Source of the DNA: Candolleomyces eurysporus
Taxonomy: Eukaryota; Basidiomycota; Agaricomycetes; Agaricales; Psathyrellaceae
Assembly: GCA_027579435.1 (NCBI GenBank)
Contig: JANBPK010000824.1
Coordinates: 28,514 to 92,513, forward strand
Direction: 5' to 3'
DNA: 64,000 nucleotides
The translations under genes were made by a program, and so were the position numbers. The notes below the pieces were generated by a model. That model saw nothing but the letters and a program-made list of their open reading frames with translations, did not search any database and was not told the origin of the DNA. How positions within the stretch are numbered: the stretch's first letter is position 1; each line of letters starts with the position of its first letter. Below are positions 13,721-26,371 of the stretch, in pieces.

Positions 13721-14242
13721 CTCGTTTTTAGATGCAAAGACGAGGAACTCGGCAATACCGAAACTACTTGACGCTGGAAGGGAGGTTCAATTCTTGCGGT
13801 GAAAGAAAAAGGATTCTTGGATATTAGGAAGCTCACCTGGATGGTCCCAGAGCTGAATTCTTGGGTCGCAAAAATAGAATAGGATCGATTTCAGGAAGAG
13901 TTTGAGATCTCATGGAAGGATAATCATCCAGGATTGAGCCCACAATCACGAGAAAGATCGATCGTCCTCGTCTTCTGGTGAGCGCTCACACCAGAGGTGG
14001 GCATCGAACAGGTGTAGATTGGTGGAAGCAACAAAGGAAAATGACTCACGGCACTCTGAAGGGCTAGCCTTGAACGTTGACCTTCTGCGAACTTAGTCTT
14101 AGATTCCGGTTATCTTAATATTTAAAGGTGTAAATTTGTTGATATTTCAAACTCGGAAAGTACTATCGGGTGGATCATATATGATAATACTGGTACTATT
14201 CCAGCTTTCACTTTAGTGGGCGTGTACGACCGATAGCATTAA
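13721..14242. other. Intergenic, nothing recognised
   Basis: About 520 nt between the relic exon and the 3' end of giant gene B. There is no open frame of note and no repeat I could match elsewhere in the window. It presumably holds the transcription end of gene B. Confidence 0.5.
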
Positions 14243-17200
14243 TTATGTGACCGGAACAGTCTCTACTGCCTCATCGACAGTAGCTATAGGAGACTGACTC
14301 AATTCCTCATCACCTAACCATAAAGCACATTGCGTCCTCCAAGCTGTGACTTCATGGTGGGTGGCGTGTTTCCCAAACAACGCGAGGTTGAACCATTTGC
14401 TCAGTTTCTCAAATCCGCTGTTTCTCTGCAACGACTTCGAACCATAGCGACACCAAAGGGCGGTTAGGATTTTGACTCGATACCGAGAATATTCTGGATT
14501 TGTTGGAACCAGCGTGTGCGCCAAGAAGAGCATCATGTAATCTGTGGCCTCGTCCTGGAAACGTCCTGTTTCTCATTCTAGAAGTGAATTGGTGGGAAAA
14601 GGCGTTGGTACCCACCGTCTGAAATGAGCCTCGTCAACAGTTCGACATGACCCTCTTGGAGCTTCGTACTTCCTAGAGTAAAGACCTTGGATGCAAGGCG
14701 TAGAGAAATGGCTTGACGAACTGAAAACCCGCATCCGTTAGTTGCACCTTACGAGTCTGACGGCAGTCCTACCTGTGGCATCTAGCGACACTAAAGAGAG
14801 TAGCTCCACGACCGGGGACCTCATATCTTCGGATTCAAGTAGCACCATGAACTTCGTCACCTGGGTTTTGATTTGCAATAAAACGAAGTCGTAGGTAGTC
14901 GTTCTGATTGAGTTCCGTCGCTCCACCCCGCCCGGCGTTCTCTCAACTACTGCTACAATTCGGATTTAGTATCTATTTAATTCATACATCGCCCTTAACT
15001 CACCGGTGGACTCACACGGAGGTGAAGATGATAAAGCAACCAGCAATTGAATGGCTGGCGCCCAAATCTCGCTGTTCCTATCGTCCAACGCCAACGCGGT
15101 GATTTCAGGTATGGCCGAATGATAATCGACCATCAGAGGTTTTGAGTGCCCTGTAACGTCATATTGGAGAAAAGGCACAAGTCACCACAAACTTTAGGCT
15201 TACCATGTTTTTTATACAAGATCAGCAGCATCTCGAGGGCTGTTGCTCGAGCAAAAGGCGAAGTATTTCGAAGCATTCGAGATAGATTGCCAGCCATAGA
15301 AGAAGCTGCGTCGTCTGATATTGATACTACATGAACCGTGATAGCCTCTGTCAGTCAAAGTGTGAGATAAGTTTTCATAATCACAGCACACCCACAAGCT
15401 TCTGTAAGGCGTAGTGCAGTGGATTTTCCTGCACTTGTTGTTATGTTTGCCACCAGTGGAGGAATAGCAACCAATATATCTCGAGCCAGCTTGGCTATTT
15501 GGGTCAGTAGTAAGCTAGCCAACTCCCCCCTTCACGTATGTTGAACGCATCAAGACTTACATTCCTTGGGCAAGGCTAGATTCTTGAAGAGTATTTTTTC
15601 AGCGCTCTTGTGGAAAATTTCATCTCCGTCAATCAAGACCGCTTTCAGCAAGTGCGAGATAGATGATAAGAAGAATCCTCGAAATTGATCTAGAAGATAC
15701 GGTTTGGTCAAAAGAAAGATAAGAGGAAGGAGGGAAAAGCATCGTCTTACCCTTTCCGTTTCCACCAGTGAGATCATCGATGACATCCAAAGCATTGGCA
15801 CGGAATTCGAATTCGTGGTCTTGCAATGAACTTTCGATAACCTTCTGCAACGATGCTTTGATGGAACGTCGTAGTTGCAATACTAGAGGATCGCATACTT
15901 AGAAATAGAGCAAGAGTATAAGGACAATGACATACGACGATCTTGAGCAGTGAAAGCCTGTTTCAGCAGTCGAAGAGCCCGTTGTCTCAAGTCCGTGGTG
16001 TCACCTTTGATAGCCATATCAGCTAATCGGGAGATCACCTTCTCGTCGTCAACTGCAAGCGCCTTGAGCACAAGAAACCGGTCAATGAACAGCTAAATAA
16101 TGCACGCACGATGTTTGGTGAGACTCTCATTAGGCTCTTTATCGTATTTGCAATCCTCCGAGCATTGCAGACCCTTCAAGTGAGAAAAGAAGCGAACGGC
16201 AGCCATACGGACGGTGAGCGACGGCTTTGCACCCGATTTCAGATCCAGCGCTGAATCCAGTATTACGGGCAGTTTCATTCCTATAGGATCGGGTAGTTTG
16301 CCTTTAGGCACTTAGTATCCAGTCTCTGTTCTCTTTTTTCGCAGTCCTTACTTTGACGCAGTAAATCATCCAAGTTGCCACAAATTTTTCTGTCCGTAAG
16401 AGCCGCCCCAATGATCCTTTGAGCAAGCAATTTGCACTCAGGAATCCGACCCAAGAGTAAAATCAGCTCAATCCAAATTGCGCCTTGGACTCCGCAGAGA
16501 ATATGAGTTGCGTCTGGAACGGTAAAACTATGATCAGTGTGAATAGTCAATAGCAGACGAACGCGCTGACCAAGCTCAAGATTGGTAGTATTTGAAGTGA
16601 TAGTAGCCAGAGCCAAAACAACACGACTTGCGGAATTTGGAGTTGCAAGAGAAGAGGAGAGAACTATCCCCATCTTTTCTGCAATGTACTCCCTAAGCCC
16701 AACTATGGAATCGTAAGTTAACGAGCGTCCGATCGGTATATGACCCGAAAGCTTCCTACCATCCTCCGACTCGAGAAGCAACCGTAAGGCTTTGATCGCT
16801 TCCTTTCGAACATTGCTATCAGTGTCCTCGATCGTCTTTTCCATCAGGTTGGAGAGGAAAGAACAATCGGCTTTTGAGATGTTTAGATAGACGTGTAGTC
16901 AAGGAAGAGTTTTTGCCTTACCATCCTTAACCTGAGTACTAGCAAATCTGACCCACGCCTGGCGCACGCGCCAATCGGGGTTGTTCATTCCGGTTTCAAC
17001 ATGCTCGAAATTTATCGTGCCTTTGACGGAGTCTTGGTACGCACTTAGTACGGAATCAGCGACACAAGACGTGATCCCCACCTTTGTTTTTAAGAATGAG
17101 GTCGGAGATAGCATTGAGAGCTTCCATGCGAACATCCTGGTCACTATCTGTCAAAGCCGATAGAGCAAGCTTCTCCAAGACACCGTTTGGAAAGTCGCCT

Positions 17201-20200
17201 ACAGAGAAGCTCTAAGTGCTGTCAAGAGAGTAAATATCTCAGCTTTGACCTACACTTTTCGTGCCTCCCAAGCGCAGAAAGAAGTTGGATGAATGTTAGG
17301 CGAATCCGTGGGTCTGAGGTAATTTCTTTCCGGAGCAAGGTGTCTGTTGCGTTGACGGTGTCTTGCTTGAGCCGAAGTATCTGAGTGGCGGCTGGACGTA
17401 GAGCGTCAGAAAGTATAAAGNAAAAAACTGGTTAAACGCGACTTGCAGAAATTGGACTGTGCAAGCAAAACAAGTGATCGAAGGCATGCGGACTGCACGT
17501 CTTCATTGTTGTCATCCATCGCGATTTGGAAAATAATGGTCGCCACCCCTTCGAAATCCGATGGAACTGAAGGACGTCAGTATATCGAAGCTCGGAGCCT
17601 GAATTGAGTCCTTACAATGTCCCGCCGCACCAAGGGTTGCTACAAGGTAGACCCACTTGATGCGGTGAAGCCGAGAAACCGCCTTCAGTTGTGAGCTTAC
17701 AGGTTCCTTGTACAATGTTTCAGTTATTTCTAAGTCCACTCGAGCCCCTGAGGCTAAGGACCGTGTTACATTACTGCCTCTAATTATGATCTTCTGGACC
17801 GACTCGCCTTGAATACCATCCTGTATGGTACTTGCAATGCATCTCAAGAACTTTGCCGCAGTTTCCTGGAGTTTTGCTAGAGTGTGAGCTCTTCAGTAAC
17901 CTGCGAGCATCAATTGTCAAAGCAGGAGAAAAGACGAACGCGTTCGGGCNAAGACAAAAGAGGAAGTTGACCGACTCCGACACCTTGGGCAGTTGAGAAT
18001 CCAAAGCCTGCAAGGACAAGCTCAGGGTCAGGGTCTGCTGTAGAGTTGCTTCTATACTCTCTATGTACTCAGATTCTATTTGAATTCGCTTTCAATCAGT
18101 ATCCCGAGGAGATACGAGTACGAGTGTGGCAACTGAACATACCGCTCTCTCCCAATCTCAACACACCGTTCGGTTCGGGCTCGCTTTGGTGCCTTGCCAA
18201 ATCGAGAAGATCAAAGTCAGAATCGATAGCTCCAAGCTCGAGTATGATGTGAATGGCGTCAGAGAAAAGGGCTATAGGGATGCACTTAGATGGTTAGAAA
18301 TCCAGTATAGAAAAGACTCACAATGCAACTTGACCAGATCTTTCAAGAGCTTGATCCAAGCGGTCCGCATGAAAGTGACCTCATGTACCACAGCGTCCTT
18401 CACTGATGCAATAGCGGTTCTCAGCGTATTGATCGTTTCAACTGCCAAATTGTCAGATATGTCTTTTCCAACTTGACGCGCCTAGTATACTTCACGCACC
18501 GTTCAGCTCCTTCCGGTTGCAAATGATTGATGTCAGCATGAGAGACGACCAGCGAACGTTGACATCGTCATCTTCCCCAGCCCAACCAATCAACTTCTTG
18601 AGCAACTCAACGCTGGGATCCACTGAGCCATTGTAAAAGTTGTATCAAATAACGATCGACGGACGACAATGTTGTACGTACCGTGCTCCACGAAAATTTC
18701 TGAAACGAGGACCGCATCGTTGCGGACTCGCCAAGAAGTTGGAGGCGATTTGGCGGTAGTGAGCCAACCCAGAACGTCAATCTTCAAACTCTCTTTCAGA
18801 TGCTCTGACCGAAGATACGCAGAATTAGCGAAGGCAGAGAAATCGGGAGTACTGACGACTCACCGCTCCGGCTAAGGCGCTTGAGAAGCAGCTTCGCCTC
18901 TTCACGGACAGAACGGTCGTTGTCATGGATCGCGATTTTGACGATCTTCTCGAATAGATCTGCGATGACGTCTTGAAAAAATTCTTTTGTGCTCCAAGCC
19001 GTTGCCAGGGGATCCTTCAATTCGCCTCTCTTGAAAAGGTCAGACAGAATTGTTAAAAGTTGATACCGCTTGCCCCCAAGTACTCCCGAACTAAGGACCT
19101 TGGTGACAGAGTCCTTGATCTTTGGCACAAATTTGGCTACAAGGCAGGAGGGTCTGTATAAATGAGCAAGCACTAGAGAAAGACTTGGCTACTCACATTC
19201 GCACGTCGTCCATAAATCGTTTAGAAGATTCATGGCAGCCCAACGGACGTCTGTTTTGACGGCATCCCACGCAAGGTCAACCACTTCGGGTACTATCCGG
19301 TCAATCAGAGGGTCAAATGGACCATCGGGAACTGTTAGAAGGATAATGGTATGAGAATCGACTATTCTTGGCTGAATTCGGCGAGATTACATACCGTTGC
19401 GGAGGGACTCGACGAAATTAATGACGCGCATCTGCTGCAGCTGCTCCTGCTTGAACCCCGTTTTGCAACTTTCAATGAGAGCGGATGTTACAGTTGATAA
19501 TTTCGTTGCTAGAGAAATGTTGGAGATCGGAACGAACAGCAACGATCTGGGAACGCGAACTTACGGTCATCTTTTACCATTTTCACCAGCAATCTTAAGG
19601 CATCTTCTCTTCCGTGATCTTCGTCTTCATAGACCACCATCTTTGAGACGGATTTGATCGATGGGTCGGTAAAAAGCTTGTCTGGAATGCACTGGGTTTA
19701 CGAGGCTGTTTCTGTGCACATCATCGATACACTCACAATTTAATGCTCTGGCTTGAGCTTGCCTCGCACCAAGTATCGAAATAGCTTGCATTCGCACCTC
19801 ACGATTGGGGTGGGTCAAAGTCGAAATAAGGATTTCCAGCACGCGTTCACCGGCAGCGATGGATGAAGCTCGGTCAATCCCCACTGCCGTTGAAGACGAC
19901 GGGGTGAGTAGCTCAACGGAAGTCATATCATCCCATCCTGCAACTGAATGTTCATGAGTTTCGAAAGCCACGATGTCGAGTAAACTCAAATTACCTACCT
20001 ACTGTCTCGAATAATTTTAGGAGGAACCTCTGAACGAGGGATTCAGCAGCTTCACGATCCTGTTTGCATACAGCACCCGCGTATTCACTCGCATACTCAT
20101 TTTCCATTGCGAGACATCCGGCTTCTATGCTGTCAGACTATGCTGGTCCAGGCGAAAGTAGGAAGAAGCGCACCTTTAGCTAGGCGCAAACTGAGAATAG

Positions 20201-21812
20201 TTGCGCTGATTTCCCTGAGGTTTTTCTGGCCTTGAAGGACCCCGCGACAAGCAGAAAGCACCAGGTATAATCGGTCCTGTGAGCGGATATCCTGGAATGC
20301 CAGTTCCCAAGGACGGTCCGACATCTCGCTGGGCTGAAAGTCGAATGTAGGCGGGATGTAATCTGCCTTAGTTCGATACTTTTCTGGAATCGATTCAAGG
20401 AGGATTAGGACCTGGGCCCTGAGCCCAAACAATAGAGGTGTCAAAGCCTCATGCAAGTTGTTCCACCGGTGAATGGGATGAGTTGGCTCAAGCGACTTTT
20501 CCAATGCGTTGCGGAGAACAGGATATCGTTCAATCAGGGCGTCCTTCTCTTGTATCGGACAACTGGCGAGTTTTTGCGCGAAGTGATCGACAAACTGAAG
20601 GAAAGCCAATAGATGATTTCGAAGAGTTGCGTTCCTCTCAATCAAATTATCAGTCCTTGTTGTTGCGCATCGTTTGAAGCGGTGTAGCAAGTGACGAGGG
20701 GTGTCGTTCTTACAAAGGTATTCAATCCACTTCGATTTGAACGAAGGGAGAGCAATCTCTGCTGCAGCTTCGTCGATGTGCTCTGGTTTGGGGGATTGGA
20801 TCAATTTGGTGTAGAGGATTTGTCCCAGGACCTCGTTATCACTTTCGTTATTCCGTGGGTCCATCCTTGACATATGATCACGGGAGCGCCACTCTCCAAA
20901 AGCCTTCTTGGCTCCCGCGAAGATGCTTGAAAGTGGGGTGTTGAAAGGTGACGATGGGACAATCACGGGAAGCAAGGATACCGCAACATAGACCGCGCCC
21001 CCTGCCATAAAGAATCCAAGCAGGATGTACCCGACGGTCCGATCGTCGGTGAGACACCGCACAACTATTCCCACCGAAAAGAGGAAAAAGGAGATTTGAA
21101 CTAGCAGGGGGACCAGCGCAATGATGAATTCCACGCGCCACAATTTGACCTGCGCATCCAGTCTGTATCGACGGCACGCGTCGGCAGCCTCCCGTCTGAT
21201 AGTAGCAGGAGCAAACTTTGCCAACCACTCCTTGGCGAGAACGCCCATGACGGCGCTAAAGAGAGTGATTTGCAGGCTTAGGAGCCAGAGAGTGTTGATC
21301 CATTTGGCCGTGGCTGAAATGTGAATGACCGTGGCGATTGAGGGTTGCCGCAAGGCATCACGGATGTCGCTCAGTAAGTTTTGCTCCGAGCCGACTTGAA
21401 GGTCGTTTCGAGCGTCGATGATAAAAGCTGACACGACTCCTGCGAATAAACCAACCTAGGAAGCCATATTAGACACTACCAAATGCGAAGGTATAGCCGA
21501 GAATCCTTACAAAAATGAGAAGGGAATCCAAGCTTGTTCTCCAGATATCAACTATTTCCCTCGCTTCGCGCTCAGCATCCTCCACATACAAGGCCCATAC
21601 TCTCGCTCTCCTCCTAAACTCCAAGTCCGTTGGGTTATCACGGTCATCCTCTGGCTTGGTCGGGTTGAGGACATTCATCAGCCCTGTTGCAGTCGGTCTT
21701 TCTCCGCCATCTTCAACCACTTCCATAGCACGCTAGATGTTCGTTAGATGGACGTGGGATTCGCAGGAGGGCACAGGTGACGTACCTTCCTCTTTGGCTG
21801 GGGTCGGACCAT
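14243..21812 (-). CDS. Giant DUF6535-HEAT repeat membrane protein, copy B
   Basis: Second full-length member. A start at 21812 gives exon 1 MVRPQPKRK, a 53-nt intron, then an exon reading on through RAMEVVEDGGERP to the domain start WALYVEDAEREAREIVDIW. An alternative start is the ATG at 21726. The exon at 20133-21434 carries the DUF6535 core (VVSAFIIDARNDLQ, SLQITLFSAVMGVLAKEWL) with four hydrophobic segments. HEAT-like units follow, such as 'DNDRSVREEAKLLLKRLS' near 18910 and 'DTDSNVRKEAIKALRLLLE' near 16800. The last exon (14243-14536) has LTALWCRYGSK...WFNLALFGKH. Intron positions match copy A. Two introns that are stop-free and in frame in copy A contain stops here, which supports the splice model. 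Function unknown. Confidence 0.85.
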
Positions 21813-24564
21813 CCTACACGACGTGAGGGAAGCAGATACCGTACTCCCCTCTCATGTTTATATCAACCGGCATATCCTGAAGGCGCCTCATGTCAGACTC
21901 CTTGCAGAGTCACCAGGACAGAGGGCCCGGGTGTTTGATTGCCCAATCTGTTCAGATGAAAGTATATAATTGCAGACGCCCGTCGGATTATGAATACACA
22001 GCGAGCTTCGGATCCGAACAGTTGAAAGCACAATCAGTTTGAGAAAGGATAATCTATGAGCGTTTGTGATCGGACAGCAGACAGCTGAATTGACACCTCC
22101 ATGTTCCATATCACTGAAGACGTTTGAATGGAGTGGGACGCTGTTTTATTACATTTCGACCAGCAAACCTTTTACACATGTTGGCTGACTGCAAGCTGGC
22201 ATCAACGCCAGTGTCAGCTTGTCGGAGATTGGTGTTCTGCTGCGTACACAGGAGAAGGGAGTCCGTTCCCTTCGTGCGTTTCTTGCATGAGAGGGCAAAG
22301 GATCTAATTAATCGCATTCGACGCTCTAACCCAAATACACGTTAGCTGAATTCCGGCTGGGAAGGGCATCTAGATAACGCACCAACTATCACTCAGCACG
22401 AAGGCCAGGGGAAATCCACCTATTTTTGGTGGATGTAAACCAGCCACGACGATGCGAACCTAGTTGGATACAGTCAGCTAGCAGCTAGATGCGCTGCTCT
22501 TGAGGTGCGCCGTTCCAACTGGTTGCGCGTACTGGTCACTGTGCCCCCACCATCGTGTTTTCGGTCCTTTCAACTTTGGGCCCGACTGGATGAGATTGGC
22601 AGGCATGCGTGCCCTTTCCTAGTCGATGTCCGCAGCAATTGAATATGCGATGTGTATGAAGTGGGAAGTGGGCGAGGTAGGTCGTTGACGCCACATGCAC
22701 ACTCCAGGGCACCTCGGTTCCGAACTGAGGAATGCCAGATCAGACCTGCAGGCTGGTTTGAGGACGTATCTGTCAGCCTCTTCGGTAATGTCGACCTTCT
22801 TTTGTGCCGGTCTTGAGCTTAGATTATTTCCATATATTTTCCCAAACGATAGTGACAGGTGCTCTGCCAATAAGCCGCACTCAGAGACCATTCATCAAAA
22901 CAAGTTGCCTTTGGAACGTCGTGCAGACTCAACGACCGAGACCCATCATCTCAAAGAGGACCGTATATCCCCCTCCTCCAGTTCTGACAGAAACACCTGC
23001 CGCATGAAATTCTACCAGGTCTGCCCAAAGCACGAGTCGAACGGACTCATGGTCTTGTTATTCTTTTGGATTCAAGAGGTCGTATATTTGGAAAGGGACT
23101 TTTTGCTGCGTTGTGAGCTAGTCCTTCACTGTTGATGACTTTGCCATACCTCCACGTTCTTACCTGGCTTGAATCGGTGGCTTGGAGCTTCTATCAGACG
23201 CTCTCCACATCTCATTCTCAGGATCTGAATTATATGTAGATCTGAGAACTCAATCGAGGGAGCCTCGAATCCTATCCTAACCCCATCTATAGACACGTCT
23301 GTGTCGTCTTCGAAAGGGGGAACGCGCGCGGATCAATGAAGTGAGCCAGTTGAGGGGACTCTCGACTTGGACGACTCCCCAGAGGCCTTGAGAATATGAT
23401 AATTTTATTCATCTCCATGGTCGGGAGCTGGTGAGGTATAGTGGGCCAGCCTGACTTACCACGAGGCACCTACGGTGTGGCTGTCGGTTGTTCCCATTCA
23501 TGGTGTCATCGGCCGATCGATTTCGAGTCCACCAATGGGAGCCCCCTCTTACTTAACTCTGGCTCATCCAGCGTTTGAGCCACGACGAGCTAGACCTGAC
23601 CCTCAAGCCACCTGCCAGCAATGATTTCTCGAGAGATCCCGCCAGCTCAAGTGAGAGGTTCAGCTCTGACTCGATGCAATCTCACGACACATCGGGCCAA
23701 CTGGCATTCGCATATTGGTATGTTTGGCATCGAGGTGAATGATCCTAAGCCCGAGCGAGAGGTATCAGAGTCGGTCCACCTGGCAGGGCCAATCGACCAG
23801 CTACGCACCTCCTAAATTGCATGTGCGTCTGTAGCGGATCCCTCACTCAACTTGAGTGGCAGGTAGGGAACCATGTCGACTGACAGACGCTTCCTGCCGC
23901 CGCTGCCTTCAGCCTGGCTACCAATTTGTACACCGTCGACCGACCCAACTGTATTCCCAACGTAAGTAGAGACCGAGATGAAGACGTATCCGATGAAGAA
24001 GTATTTGGTTGACCGTTCTCGTGCTATGTTAGACGTATTGCGAACAGACGGACATACAGATTAACAGATAGACTGACGTTGGTGCCTCGACCCAGGGATC
24101 AATCTACTATCGACTTGATCCGCTGGCCTTGTCGTATGCCGCGCCGCGTTGCAACGTAGGCGTAATGCAATAGATTGATATTGAGCAGCGTGTTGGTTGT
24201 TGATTGGGGTTTATGTAAGGTACACGGTCATTTCCCTGGCCAACCAGAACCGACTTCATTTCGATCGCGCAAAAGCGAAATGAAAAGCGAAGGGGAGCGG
24301 GCGTCCGGTAGTGTTTAGGAATGGTCCCCCTCCGGCTCTTCCGCCTCGTCCAAGGGGCAGCATGAGCTCGTTGAAATGTCTGATGATCGCGTATCCTGCC
24401 ACCGGGAGACCTATACGCGACCTGCTACCGATAATATCGTGTCATGCAAGCTATTCTCCCCACCGGTGTCGCTAGCGTACATCAAGTGTCATCCCAGTTA
24501 ATGTTAATCTGGATCCCGTTGGCAAAACGTTCGGTGTCGGGTTTGTCGAATTATGCCGCGCAAA
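21813..24564. repeat. Spacer, copy B arm of the segmental duplication
   Basis: Non-coding spacer between giant gene B and SLM3, collinear with 10.1-12.7 kb in several blocks (see that entry). Short open frames occur on both strands, but none has an equivalent conserved in the other copy, which argues against a gene. The region presumably includes the promoter of gene B at its low-coordinate end and the 3' end of SLM3 at its high-coordinate end. Confidence 0.65.
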
Positions 24565-26190
24565 TCAAGCCTCAGCCTCACTCTTGTGGCTAGAGGGTGC
24601 TGCTTGATCGAGCTCCCGGCTGGCAGTGGCGATAATTGACCGCGTCGTCTGAGATATTGGTCCACATCCCAAACACCAGTCTCCGTCATACAGGACAGCA
24701 ACCTGCCCCGGTGCCACGGCGTGCTCAGGCTCGTCACATTCGATTACGAGTCCCCCGCTCGTAGTCCTGAACAGATAGCCAAATCAGTTCGTTTCAGATG
24801 GAAGAGAAAGAGAGAGAAGCACGCACGATTTTACGGTGCAAGGTACGGGCGTCATCCTATATCGATGCATAACTTGTGCTCTGAAACCAGTGGGCGAATG
24901 CAGATCTTGAGGAATAGCATCTTTCCAAATCCACGAGAACTCGGGGACGTGGATAACATCAGTGAAAAGGTTTTCGTGTTTTCTACATCACGTTCTGGTC
25001 AGCTGTTCAATGGATAGAGGGAAACACCGACATACGTTCCTGGGACTACGTAGACGGTGTTCGTCTCGAGGTCCTTGCGCGAGACGGACATTCGCACTGG
25101 CATCCCAGCCAGACGCGATCTTTCGCCAATGGTGTAATTCCACAACCCGTCGTGTTGACCCAGGACTTTGCCTGTCACTTGGTCGATGATGGGACCGGAA
25201 TTGGATGGTATATAGCCCGACAGGAAATTCCTGAATTTAGCTTTCTCTCCGACAAAGCAAATCCCGACACTGTCTGGTCTGTCGGCGTTGTGTAAATCAT
25301 GTTTTCGTGCCAGCTCTCTGACTTCTGGTTTGGGGAGGCCATTGAGAGGGAATAGGGCTCGTCGGAGGCCACTTTCGGAAATGGAAGAGAGGTAGTAGGT
25401 TTGGTCTTTGTGTCGGTCTGCCGGACGTGTTAGCTGCGGGCGCGGTGGGTAATCTCCGGAGGAAGACCAAGATTTCCGTGCATAATGACCTGTTGCGAAC
25501 CAGGGTGGCACACCGTATGATGACGGTAGGCGCTCCAGCAGGGCTCCGAATTTGATTTCTCTACACCGACATCAGGATTGGATTGGAATGGCATTTGAGG
25601 AAGACTGACTTATTGCACCAGACGTCGGTGTTAGGACTGATTCCCAGCTCCCATTGGCGAAGAGAGGGTTCGAAGACCCGATTCCAGTATTCTTTGGACA
25701 AGTCAATCTAAACCAAGACTCAGTATAACATTGTTGACACTCAGGACTGATTTCACGCACCATAGAGACCGGAATATCAAGTTTCCTGCACACTCTTTGT
25801 ACATCTTCCCAGTCCTTCTCCCATTCGCAGCCTTTATCTGTTCCGGATTCGTCTCGGGTATCCCAGTTCCTCATGAAGACGGCTGAGAGGTCATAGTCCT
25901 ATATAAACTATCAGACCATGACTAGCTTTCATATAGGACGATCAAGTACCTCTCTGGTCAGCAATAGAGCTGCCACCGATGAATCTACACCTCCTGACAT
26001 ACCCACAACCACTATACCGGCGTCAGCGATTTGATTTCTGCTTTAACATTCCTTGCAGCCCACCTTGATCTCCCTTCTTCGGCTCATACCTTCCCCCTTG
26101 CTCCGTTGCATAGTTTCTGGAGTAATAAGCATGTATTGACCTCTTCAAAGCGCAAGTGCGAGCGGTCGAGGCAGAGATTCCGCGAAACAT
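24565..26190 (-). CDS. SLM3: Mitochondrial tRNA-specific 2-thiouridylase (MnmA/MTU1/TRMU family)
   Basis: Catalyses 2-thiolation of the wobble uridine of mitochondrial tRNAs for Lys, Glu and Gln (family knowledge). Exon 1 (26090-26190) encodes an arginine-rich presequence starting MFRGISASTARTCALKR, consistent with mitochondrial import. Exon 2 (25950-26037) carries the ATP-pyrophosphatase P-loop GMSGGVDSSVAALLL. Then come VFMRNWDTRDES, NTDVWCNK-EIKFGALLE with the first catalytic Cys, GHYAR, the KDQTYYLSSI element, and DSVGICFVGE with the second catalytic Cys. The C-terminal beta domain has FRAQVMHRYRMTPVPC and ends at a TGA at 24565. All splice sites I traced are GT...AG with short introns and keep frame. 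The gene is divergent from MIF2 with 181 bp between starts. A decayed 3' fragment lies at 12685-13115. Confidence 0.93.
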
Positions 26191-26371
26191 TTTTGGTCGT
26201 GACGGACGCGGTTTTGAAAACGGGTGGCGGGCCAAACAATGCCAAACCTCGACGCGACCGTGTTGTTTATTCCAAGATCATGGTTCCCACGCAATATAGT
26301 CCTGCTCCTCGATAACTTGCTCGTCGTCGCCAGCGTCAGAACAATCACCAGCCTAGAAGACGCGGTCGCCC
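26191..26371. promoter_or_regulatory. Bidirectional promoter region SLM3 / MIF2
   Basis: Only 181 bp separate the two divergent start codons, so both core promoters and both 5' leaders must lie here or overlap the genes. No clear TATA box is visible. Shared regulation of the two genes is possible but not shown by the sequence. Confidence 0.5.

Noticed and set aside
10078..24564. Spacers of the segmental duplication as transposable elements
   Set aside because: No terminal repeats, target-site duplications or transposase/reverse-transcriptase motifs; collinearity with the flanking genes fits segmental duplication better.
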